Source of the DNA: Marinospirillum sp031581385
GTDB lineage: Bacteria; Pseudomonadota; Gammaproteobacteria; Pseudomonadales; Halomonadaceae
Reading direction: 5' to 3'
Assembly (NCBI RefSeq): GCF_044810985.1
Contig: NZ_CP085242.1
Span: forward strand, 1,922,001-1,986,000
Length of the DNA stretch: 64,000 bases
Below are positions 7,337-14,256 of this stretch, one piece after another. A program made the translations under genes and the position numbers. Within the stretch, counting starts at the first letter, position 1; each line of letters begins with the position of its first letter. The notes under the pieces were generated by a model. It searched no databases. It saw only the letters and a program-made list of their open reading frames with translations, and was not told where the DNA came from.

Positions 7337-7348
7337 AGAGTTTCCTGT

Positions 7349-8239
7349 TTACCTGTAGCGCATCAGTTCGGTTTCAGGATGTTCCTGTTCGGGAAGCCCG
7401 GTGATCTCGCTCAAACGTGGCAGGCGCGGCATACCCGAGTGGGTTGTCAGTTCATCGTCTTCATTCATCCACACCCAGCCGGGGGTGCCATTGATTCCCA
7501 GGGATTGCATGAGATCCATATTGGCCTGCATCTGTTCACGGTGATGGGTTTCAAGGGGTACATCCAACTCGGGGCTGGGCTGGCCGAAGTTGTTCATGTT
7601 CAGGGCCAGCAATTCTTCCGGGTTGGCAGCATCCAGAAGGGCTGCAGTGCGGTGGCGGCTGTCGGGTTTCAGGTAAGCCACCGGCACCCAGCGGATTTGT
7701 GCTCCGGCTTCACGGTAGGGCTGTAAAGCCAGCCAGGCCAGTTGGCTGAAAGGGCAGTTGGGATCAAAAAACATATACAGGGTTGTGCGGGTTTCCAGTT
7801 GTCCTTCTTCATTTTCATAGAGGCTGGGTTCGGTCAGGTAATGAGCGTCTTCCAGGTCATCCCATTCCGGTCTTGGCAGCCAGGTTTTCTGGTGTTCTTC
7901 CGTCAAATCTACACCCTGGGCATCCAGAACGATGCCATTGATCAGGTAGTCACCATCGACCGTGGTGTAAACCACCAGATCCTTACCTTCAAAGCTCACG
8001 ACCCAGCCCACCAGAGATTGACCCACGGGAAAGCTGCGTACAATTTCCAGGCCCTGGTTTTCCAAATGCTTGATCGGCTCAGGATATTCCATGGCCGTGG
8101 ACAGGTTTTCATCTGCAGCTTCGGGCACTCCACCCGGTACAGGAACCGTTTCAGAAGGCAAGTTTGCTGACAAGGCAACAGGAAAAAACAGACTGCCAAC
8201 CAAAAAAGCAGCTGGAAGTATTCGGGCAAAAGTGCACAT
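7349..8239 (-). CDS. DsbG/DsbC-like periplasmic protein with CPFS motif
   Basis: A 296-residue exported protein with a signal peptide (about 1-24). An N-terminal dimerisation-like segment is followed by a DsbG-type thioredoxin fold. The usual CPYC active site reads CPFS (Cys162, Ser165) after FFDPN, so the second cysteine is lost. The cis-proline loop (GINGTPGWVW) is intact. DsbG/DsbC proteins isomerise disulfides or reduce sulfenylated cysteines; a monothiol version could still do the latter. GGAGG lies 11 bases before ATG 8239. It precedes the membrane thioredoxin, a possible reducing partner. Confidence 0.8.
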   Translation of the reverse strand: MCTFARILPAAFLVGSLFFPVALSANLPSETVPVPGGVPEAADENLSTAMEYPEPIKHLENQGLEIVRSFPVGQSLVGWVVSFEGKDLVVYTTVDGDYLINGIVLDAQGVDLTEEHQKTWLPRPEWDDLEDAHYLTEPSLYENEEGQLETRTTLYMFFDPNCPFSQLAWLALQPYREAGAQIRWVPVAYLKPDSRHRTAALLDAANPEELLALNMNNFGQPSPELDVPLETHHREQMQANMDLMQSLGINGTPGWVWMNEDDELTTHSGMPRLPRLSEITGLPEQEHPETELMRYR

Positions 8240-8328
8240 GAAAGGAAGAACCTCCGGTAAACTGAGCTAAAGATGTCAGTTTAAGCCAAGCTGTCGCCTG
8301 CGTACAGAATTCAAGTTTCGAGGTAACC

Positions 8329-8571
8329 ATGTTGCAAGACCCTTTACGCTTCTGGGCCATTATTTCCCAGGCTGTCGGCTTCACCCTGATTATCCTGCTG
8401 GAGACCTGGCTGGGTCGCGCCCAGGCCGGTTACTGGCAGCTTCGCATACTGGGGGTGATGATCGCTGTGGCTCTGGTTATTGCCTTGCTGCGCCGTTATC
8501 AGAACAAGCGCTTTCTCAAGGAACAGGAGCGACGCCGCCAACTGCTCCTTGAAGATGAAGAGGAAAACTAG
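8329..8571 (+). CDS. Small two-TM protein of unknown function
   Basis: An 80-residue protein with two membrane helices (about 9-26 and 36-54) and a charged cytoplasmic tail (RRYQNKRFLKEQERRRQ, then an acidic end). I do not recognise a family. It is divergent from the DsbG-like gene and its end overlaps the end of nnrS by 4 bases, tail to tail. The length and strong charge asymmetry support a real gene. Confidence 0.55.
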   Translation: MLQDPLRFWAIISQAVGFTLIILLETWLGRAQAGYWQLRILGVMIAVALVIALLRRYQNKRFLKEQERRRQLLLEDEEEN

Positions 8572-9710
8572 CCGGGCTGTCCATCCGGCCGGGGCTTAGT
8601 CAGAATCGGCAAATAAACCCCCAGGAAAAGCAATAGCGCGGCGATCCACAGGCTGGCCGAAAGCAGGTAAGCCGTCGAACCCAGCAAGGTGACCGTAAAC
8701 ACCCTCACCAGTGCTGCTCCCAGCATCAAGACCAGAGCCAGAACAATCCATTTTGAAGGCTGCAAAGGTCGGCCCGTGTGCCCCAGGCTGACCCGGCTCA
8801 TCATGCTCAGGGTCAAGAGGCCGATACCGCCCACGCCCAGAGCATGTATTCCGGCATAGGGGTTGACCAGATCCAGCATGCCCAGCCCGCGCAAAGCCAG
8901 ACCAACCGGCAACCAGGCGTAGGCCAGATACAAGCTCCAGAGCAACGGCACTCGCCAGATACCCCGGTCATGCCAGAGATACAAACGGGGCAGTAGCCAG
9001 GCTGCCAGCAAGAGGTTCATCAGGCCCGCCCAGGGGGTTAGTGGCAGAGTCAAATCAACCACCAGCAAAGCTGCCAGCAACAGGGGAAAAGGTTTTTCCA
9101 GCCAGGCCACGCGTGGAAAGGCAGGGCGCTGCAAACCCAGCTGTATAAAGAATGGCAGCACCCGCCCGGCGACCACCAGCATAATAATCAGCAGGAAATC
9201 CAGGCCAAGATGCGCGCCCAGGTGACCGAGCCAGAAATTCCCCAAGCCCAACGTAAAGCTGTGGCTTAAAGCGGCCGCCACCAACAAACCTGCAATCAAC
9301 AACAGAAAAACCCGGTTATGCAGGGCGGCGCGATGCAGTGCAGGCCAGAGGCTGATCCACAGACCCACCCAGAAACCCAGATCCAGCAGTACATACAGCC
9401 AGGTCCAGTCCGTCAGCAAAGGGGTTAGGCGGGCTGCCACCCAAACGGCTGCCAGCAACGCCAGAGGCCAGCCATCCGGTGTACTCAGCCCCGTCCAGCG
9501 CCGCACTGCGGTCAGAAGAAAGCCCGCGATGACCGCGCCGGTATAACCAAACAGCATTTCATGGCGGTGCCAGGCCACTGGGTCCTGCACTCCCGGCCAG
9601 GCATAGCCGTACATCAGGGTCACCAGCCAGGCCAGCATGATGACGCTGCCGCCCAGGGCAGCCAAAAGAAAAAAAGGCCGAAAGCCCAAACTGAACAAAC
9701 TTGATTTCAC
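8568..9710 (-). CDS. nnrS: NnrS family membrane protein
   Basis: A 380-residue polytopic protein with about 12 membrane helices. The N-terminal SLGFRPFFLLAALGG and WHRHEMLFGYTGAVIAGFLL blocks are typical of NnrS, a haem/copper membrane protein tied to resistance against nitric oxide. It starts with GTG 9710, whose bases overlap the stop codon of the hemerythrin gene (GTGA), so the two are translationally coupled. The pairing with a hemerythrin-type iron protein supports a nitrosative stress role. No NO reductase gene is in view. Confidence 0.9.
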   Translation of the reverse strand: MKSSLFSLGFRPFFLLAALGGSVIMLAWLVTLMYGYAWPGVQDPVAWHRHEMLFGYTGAVIAGFLLTAVRRWTGLSTPDGWPLALLAAVWVAARLTPLLTDWTWLYVLLDLGFWVGLWISLWPALHRAALHNRVFLLLIAGLLVAAALSHSFTLGLGNFWLGHLGAHLGLDFLLIIMLVVAGRVLPFFIQLGLQRPAFPRVAWLEKPFPLLLAALLVVDLTLPLTPWAGLMNLLLAAWLLPRLYLWHDRGIWRVPLLWSLYLAYAWLPVGLALRGLGMLDLVNPYAGIHALGVGGIGLLTLSMMSRVSLGHTGRPLQPSKWIVLALVLMLGAALVRVFTVTLLGSTAYLLSASLWIAALLLFLGVYLPILTKPRPDGQPG

Positions 9711-10216
9711 TGCTCTACTCCTGACAAGGCATCGGAGGTTTTGCCTGCAAACAAGACTTCATTTTCCAACTGGATATGCTGGGTCAACTCATCCACGAAA
9801 CAACCCAGCTCATCATAGAGTTTGGCCCAGGTCATACAGGCATTACTGGGCAGCTTTAATAAGCGGGTCAGATTCAGCAGGCGTTTCAGTGATTGATTAT
9901 GCTCTTCGTGCTCCATCTGCATGACATTGATCGGCCCGTGGGCACGAGCAAACAAATTCTGGCGCAGCATGGGGAAGAGGATTTGCTCTTCTTTCATCAT
10001 GTGGCTGTCCAGTTCCTGCTGCATGGAAATCAAGTACTGGGTCAAACCATTGGGGCATTCCGGATGCTCGGCGTGCACCGCTTCAACCTTTCGAGCCAGA
10101 TCAATCAGTTGTGGCAGATGTTCACGATGCCGGGTGTGGTAGTTTTCCAGAAGATGGTCGATCAAGGTGTCGGTGGTTTCTTCTGTCCATTCCTGAGGTA
10201 AAACGCTACTGATCAT
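9707..10216 (-). CDS. Hemerythrin-domain protein (DnrN/RIC-like)
   Basis: A 169-residue all-helical protein with hemerythrin ligand motifs: DHLLENYHTRHREH, HMMKEEQILFP, MEHEEH and HIQLENEVLF. It resembles the C-terminal di-iron half of YtfE/ScdA repair-of-iron-centre proteins but lacks their N-terminal Cys-containing ScdA_N domain. It probably handles NO damage or iron. ATG 10216 is preferred because GGAG lies six bases ahead; a TTG at 10252 is also in frame without such a site. It is coupled to nnrS by a 4-base overlap. Confidence 0.82.
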   Translation of the reverse strand: MISSVLPQEWTEETTDTLIDHLLENYHTRHREHLPQLIDLARKVEAVHAEHPECPNGLTQYLISMQQELDSHMMKEEQILFPMLRQNLFARAHGPINVMQMEHEEHNQSLKRLLNLTRLLKLPSNACMTWAKLYDELGCFVDELTQHIQLENEVLFAGKTSDALSGVEQ

Positions 10217-10332
10217 GGCTGACTCCGCAATTGGGTTTTCTTTCTCAGACAAGACCTATCAATTTGCGTGCCAACCGGATTGACGGGGGTTGGAGGCAGG
10301 AAGGGGTTCATTGCACCCGACTCAATCAGGTA

Positions 10333-10353
10333 TAAAAAACCTTGAAAGGGTTA
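10333..10353 (-). terminator. Probable terminator after the nuclease gene
   Basis: On the minus strand a short AACC...GGTT stem is followed by six T. The stem is weak, so the call rests mainly on the T-run and its position 10 bases after the thermonuclease stop. Confidence 0.4.
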
Positions 10354-10362
10354 TTTATACCC

Positions 10363-11145
10363 TTAGTCAGGCATATCCAGTGCCAAGCCAGTATTGACCC
10401 GCATACGCCAGTCGTGATGACGGGAGTTTTCCCTGACTATCCAGCCCCTGGCTTTAACCCGGCGACCTTCAAGATTTCTGAGCTGCGTTTCATCAAAGCG
10501 CTCCAGGTCCGCCTTGGGAATCTGCAAAGCCACCCGCCCTTCCAGGTTGATCCAGAGATTGTCACGACTTTCACCAATACGAACGACCCGTCCGCGAACG
10601 ATGGCCGCTCCCTGAGTGGAATCCGGCACTGCTCTGGAAGGAATACCGGGTTGGTATTCTTTTTGGGACCAGATGCCCAGGCGCTGCTGTCGGGCCTGAT
10701 CCTCATGGCTTTGCAGGCATTTTGCATAGTCGGTATCCGGGGCAATGAACACCTGCATCACATAGCCCTGTTCCAGCAGCAGACGGTTGATATTGCGCCC
10801 ATCGGGCAGGAAGAGATAGGCCAGCAAACGCCCGTGACGATCCTGTTTTTCTTCACCCTGATGAACAAGAACCTGATGACCGGCTTTTTCCATCAGCCCA
10901 CGCAGATAGTCCCGACCTTCCAGGGCAAAGGGTTCATGGGCATCACCTCCGCGCCCCAGTTCGGGGGCATCAATACCGATCAGGCGTACCCGGCGACCAT
11001 CGGCCAGAGTCAGGGTGTCGGCATCATAAACATGGGAAACCGCCACTTTCTGATCAAGCTGCTTGATCGGGCAGCTTTCTGCCAGAACCAGCGGACTGAA
11101 GAGCAGTAGAATACAAGCGCCAACACCCAACCCTTTTTTTAACAT
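10363..11145 (-). CDS. Secreted thermonuclease-family (SNase) protein
   Basis: A 260-residue protein with a signal peptide (about 1-22, LVLA-ES). Residues 33-160 form a staphylococcal-nuclease-like domain: VYDADTLTL, VRLIGIDAPELG with the catalytic Asp/Arg region, and QDRHGRLLAYLFL. A C-terminal extension of about 90 residues (VRGRVVRIGESRDNLWINLEG) looks like an added OB-type domain. It should cleave DNA or RNA in the periplasm or outside the cell, using calcium. The gene follows the SCP2-like gene by 3 bases. Confidence 0.85.
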   Translation of the reverse strand: MLKKGLGVGACILLLFSPLVLAESCPIKQLDQKVAVSHVYDADTLTLADGRRVRLIGIDAPELGRGGDAHEPFALEGRDYLRGLMEKAGHQVLVHQGEEKQDRHGRLLAYLFLPDGRNINRLLLEQGYVMQVFIAPDTDYAKCLQSHEDQARQQRLGIWSQKEYQPGIPSRAVPDSTQGAAIVRGRVVRIGESRDNLWINLEGRVALQIPKADLERFDETQLRNLEGRRVKARGWIVRENSRHHDWRMRVNTGLALDMPD

Positions 11146-11148
11146 GGT

Positions 11149-11508
11149 TTACACCTTGAGGTACTTCATCAGCCCTTGCAACTGAAAAAGCTTTTTCGGA
11201 TCGCCTTCTATCCTCACCTCTCCATCCTGGATCGCCCTGATAAAGGCATTTTTGTCTTTGCTGGTCAGGGTCTTCCAGGCGTCCTGAGCCGACTGAAAAA
11301 TCAGCTTCATGTCCGCCTGCTCCAGATCACCGGCCTGGCTGCTGACCTGCTGAGGCTGCAACTGGAAAGAACGTCCCTGCCAGTCCCGGGTTTTGATCAC
11401 AAAGTTCAGAGGTTCTTTTTCCAGCTTTTCCCGCATTTCCGGTTGCGCCTTGTAGGCTTTTTTCAGCAACCGGCCCAGCATCCAGAGTAAAAATTTCAAT
11501 CGCAGCAT
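11149..11508 (-). CDS. SCP2-like lipid-binding domain protein
   Basis: A 119-residue protein. Residues 35-115 resemble an SCP2 sterol/lipid-carrier fold (ADMKLIFQSAQDAWKTL, then AIQDGEVRIEGDPKKL). No signal peptide is visible. ATG 11508 is chosen: the frame is open further upstream, but that part overlaps the rubredoxin reductase gene and is not protein-like. It lies 64 bases after the reductase gene and 3 bases before the nuclease gene, and could be cotranscribed with both. No ligand can be inferred. Confidence 0.65.
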   Translation of the reverse strand: MLRLKFLLWMLGRLLKKAYKAQPEMREKLEKEPLNFVIKTRDWQGRSFQLQPQQVSSQAGDLEQADMKLIFQSAQDAWKTLTSKDKNAFIRAIQDGEVRIEGDPKKLFQLQGLMKYLKV

Positions 11509-11572
11509 GTTGGTCACACCAAAAGTAAAAAGAGAGGCCACATTAAAACAATTGTTTGAAAATGTCAGCTGA

Positions 11573-12727
11573 TCACGCCAATAAAGGCGGCATCTCTTTG
11601 ACCAGCTGAACCTTGCGACGCACCGCCTTACCGGAAAGAGCAAAACCCAGCAGCTGGCCTTCCGGTGACCGGAACTGGCCTTCGGCGGCATCAGGCTGCA
11701 AATCAAAGCTCCACTCACCTTCGGCATCAGTGGGTGGTGGTGCGGCCACCACGGGGCAACTGGGCGTTTTCACCAGCACGGGTAGTGGGGGCAATTCCAG
11801 CTGCACCTCTTCTCCCGTCAGGTGTGCGGCCAGAGTGCGGGCACTGGCCATCAGGGGTTGCACGTACATGAGGTTATGGCCTGCAATTTCCGCACAGTCA
11901 CCCAAGGCATAAATATCGGGGTTCGAGGTTTGCAACTGCCGGTTGACGCAAATCCCCCGGCGGGTTTTCAGACCGGCTTCTGCAGCCAGTTGGGTGCGAG
12001 GCTGCAAACCCAGAGCACTGATGACCATTTCCGCTTCCAGCAGCAGGCCTGATTCCAGCTCCACCTGCCAGTCGCCGGGTTGACCATCAACCAGCTTAAA
12101 GCTTTCTTCCGTCAGCAGCTTCAGGCCCTTATCAACCAGAGCGGCTTGCAGAGGCTGGGCAACCTGGGGTGGCAACAGGTTGGGTAGCAGATGTTTGCTG
12201 CGCGAAATCAGGGTTACTTCAAAACCGGAAGACAGCAGATCCTGAGCCATTTCCACCCCGACCAGACCACCACCGATCACCAGGACTTTTTTCTTGCCTG
12301 CCAACTCTCTGCGAAAGGCTTCATAGTCTTCCAGATCATTGATGCTGAACAAGGCTTCCGGTGGGGCAGGCAAATGTTGAGGCTCAGCACCCAAAGCCAG
12401 CACCAGTTTCGAGTAGGCATAACTCTGGTCGTCCAGATACACCTGCTGACGAGTCGGGTCTAGCTTGTTCACCTGGGCATGAGTGATGATTTGAATGCCC
12501 AGGGCTTCCGCCTGGTCACGCGGTGAGGCAATGGATAGCTGCTCGGGTGCCTGGTTTTTTGCCAGGGCAGAGGAAAGCAGGGGTTTGGAATAAAAGTGTC
12601 CGGCATCCTGGGTGATCAGCAGTAACGGCAGCCTGGGTTGGCGGGTGCGTATTTCCATGGCCAGCTGGTAGCCAGCCATCCCTGAGCCAATAATAATCAG
12701 TGGCTTAGTCTCGGTTGCGGTGGACAT
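11573..12727 (-). CDS. rubB: Rubredoxin-NAD(+) reductase-like FAD protein
   Basis: A 384-residue FAD/NAD(P)H oxidoreductase. The N-terminal FAD site is LIIIGSGMAGYQLA, the NAD site KVLVIGGGLVGVEMA, and the second FAD motif DIYALGDCAEI. The C-terminal domain of about 70 residues matches rubredoxin reductases (AlkT/RubB), which pass electrons from NADH to rubredoxin. ATG 12727 has AGGAG five bases away. A TATAAT -10 lies at 12765-12760. In Pseudomonas the rubredoxin gene is next to the reductase near ubiC-ubiA; here none is present. Confidence 0.85.
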   Translation of the reverse strand: MSTATETKPLIIIGSGMAGYQLAMEIRTRQPRLPLLLITQDAGHFYSKPLLSSALAKNQAPEQLSIASPRDQAEALGIQIITHAQVNKLDPTRQQVYLDDQSYAYSKLVLALGAEPQHLPAPPEALFSINDLEDYEAFRRELAGKKKVLVIGGGLVGVEMAQDLLSSGFEVTLISRSKHLLPNLLPPQVAQPLQAALVDKGLKLLTEESFKLVDGQPGDWQVELESGLLLEAEMVISALGLQPRTQLAAEAGLKTRRGICVNRQLQTSNPDIYALGDCAEIAGHNLMYVQPLMASARTLAAHLTGEEVQLELPPLPVLVKTPSCPVVAAPPPTDAEGEWSFDLQPDAAEGQFRSPEGQLLGFALSGKAVRRKVQLVKEMPPLLA

Positions 12728-12759
12728 CAAAACTCCTGCGCTGTGTTAGAATCCACAGC

Positions 12760-12765
12760 ATTATA
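12760..12765 (-). promoter_or_regulatory. -10 element for rubB
   Basis: TATAAT on the minus strand, about 33 bases before the rubB start and within the rubB/ubiC divergent gap. I see no clear -35. Confidence 0.4.
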
Positions 12766-12797
12766 GATGAAAGCCTCGGAGAGGGTACACGCCCACC

Positions 12798-13367
12798 ATG
12801 CCAGTCAACCCAAGTCACTTGCAGCAACTCAACGGCTGGCCGGCACCGGTCTGGCATCAAGCCGCTCACCTGACCGGAGCCCCTTCCGGCCCCTGGCGCA
12901 GCTGGCTGAAGGAGGAAGGCTCTCTGACTCGTCGCTTACAAGGTCATGCCGGGTCTTCCTTTAAAGTCCGCATCCTCAATCAAGGGGTATTGCCGATTCA
13001 GGAAACTGAAAGGCAGTGGCTGGCGATTGATCACCAACGCATCTGGGTGCGGCAGGTGTTGCTGGAAGTGGATGAAGAGCCCTGGGTGTTTGCACGTTCG
13101 CTGCTGCCTCTGGACAGCCGGGGCAGTCTGCTGCGACGCCTGACCCAGGTTGGCAACCAAGCTCTGGGGCACTTGTTGTTTGCCAACCCTCACATTCAAA
13201 GAGGAAACCTGCAATTCTGCGCACCGGGCCAACTGCCTTTTCCCAGCCTCTGGGGCCGGGCTTCCTGTTTTTACAGTGACTCTTTACGCCTGCTGGTTGC
13301 CGAGCATTACCTGCCTGCCATGGCGACCCGGCTAAAACTCCCGGCCACCGGTATTTTTGGAGACTAG
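12798..13367 (+). CDS. ubiC: Chorismate pyruvate-lyase
   Basis: A 189-residue cytosolic enzyme that splits chorismate into 4-hydroxybenzoate and pyruvate, the first committed step of ubiquinone synthesis. Family features are WLKEEGSLTRRL, the VLLEVDEEPWVFARSLLP block and the late LWGRASCFYSDSLRLLVAEHYLP segment with the conserved Arg and Glu. The size is normal. GGAGAGG lies about 14 bases before ATG, longer than ideal. ubiA starts 4 bases after its stop, so the product is passed to the next enzyme. Confidence 0.93.
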   Translation: MPVNPSHLQQLNGWPAPVWHQAAHLTGAPSGPWRSWLKEEGSLTRRLQGHAGSSFKVRILNQGVLPIQETERQWLAIDHQRIWVRQVLLEVDEEPWVFARSLLPLDSRGSLLRRLTQVGNQALGHLLFANPHIQRGNLQFCAPGQLPFPSLWGRASCFYSDSLRLLVAEHYLPAMATRLKLPATGIFGD

Positions 13368-13371
13368 TTGC

Positions 13372-14253
13372 ATGACTTCTGCCATCGACACCCCCTGGTA
13401 TCAGCGCTTGCCAGCCTTTATCCGGCTGATGCGCCTGAATCGCCCCATTGGCACCTGGCTGCTGATGTGGCCTACCCTCTGGGCTTTATGGTTTGCTGCC
13501 GGAGGTCTGCCTGATCTGGATGTACTGGTGATTTTTGTCCTGGGCGTCATCTTTATGCGCGCAGCAGGTTGTGTGATCAATGATTTTGCCGATCGTAATT
13601 TTGATGGCCATGTGGAGCGCACCACCAACCGGCCCCTGGCTACGGGTGAAGTCAGCGCCCGCGAAGCCATCGTGCTTTTTATGCTTTTGTCTCTCGCGGC
13701 TTTTGTCCTGGTGCTTTTCACCAACCCCCTCACCCTGATGCTGACTCCCGCCGGGCTGGCCCTGGCCGCCTGCTATCCTTTCATGAAACGCTACACCCAC
13801 TTTCCGCAAGTGGTGCTCGGTGCTGCTTTTTCCTGGGCCATCCCCATGGCTTTTGCCGCCCAGACCAACAGCCTGCCGCCGGCTTTATGGCTGATTTTTG
13901 CCGCCAACTTGGTCTGGACTGTCGCCTATGACACCGCCTACGCCATGGAAGACCGCCCCGATGATCTGAAAATCGGCATCAAATCCACTGCTGTTTTCTT
14001 TGGTAATTATGACCGTCTGATCATAGGCTTACTGCAAGCCTGCACCCTGCTCCTGCTGACAACAGCAGGACTGGCATTTGAGCGTGGGATTTACTTCTTT
14101 CTGGGTCTGGCCCTCATGGCAGGCCTTTTTGTCTGGCAACAATGGCTGATCCGCGATCGCCAACGCGGCCCCTGCCTGCTAGCCTTCCTGAACAACCACT
14201 ACGCAGGCATGCTGGTATTTTTGGGTCTGGCATTGGATTACTTGCTGAGGTGA
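13372..14253 (+). CDS. ubiA: 4-hydroxybenzoate octaprenyltransferase
   Basis: A 293-residue integral membrane prenyltransferase that attaches the octaprenyl chain to 4-hydroxybenzoate. About nine membrane helices are visible, with both Asp-rich motifs: CVINDFADRNFDGHVERT and YDTAYAMEDRPDDLKIG. ATG 13372 has GGAG nine bases ahead; an in-frame TTG at 13357 lies inside ubiC. It forms an operon with ubiC. The following AlbA-type gene starts three bases after the stop, so readthrough into it is likely. The prenyl donor is made by IspB, encoded at 39311-40285. Confidence 0.95.
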   Translation: MTSAIDTPWYQRLPAFIRLMRLNRPIGTWLLMWPTLWALWFAAGGLPDLDVLVIFVLGVIFMRAAGCVINDFADRNFDGHVERTTNRPLATGEVSAREAIVLFMLLSLAAFVLVLFTNPLTLMLTPAGLALAACYPFMKRYTHFPQVVLGAAFSWAIPMAFAAQTNSLPPALWLIFAANLVWTVAYDTAYAMEDRPDDLKIGIKSTAVFFGNYDRLIIGLLQACTLLLLTTAGLAFERGIYFFLGLALMAGLFVWQQWLIRDRQRGPCLLAFLNNHYAGMLVFLGLALDYLLR

Positions 14254-14256
14254 TGT

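Noticed and set aside
10253..10342. FNR/NnrR-type box before the hemerythrin-nnrS pair
   Set aside because: Only half sites (TTGAT/TTGAG) were seen, with no TTGAT-N4-ATCAA symmetry.
11509..11727. N-terminal extension of the SCP2-like gene
   Set aside because: It overlaps the rubredoxin reductase gene and is not protein-like; ATG 11508 begins the conserved part.
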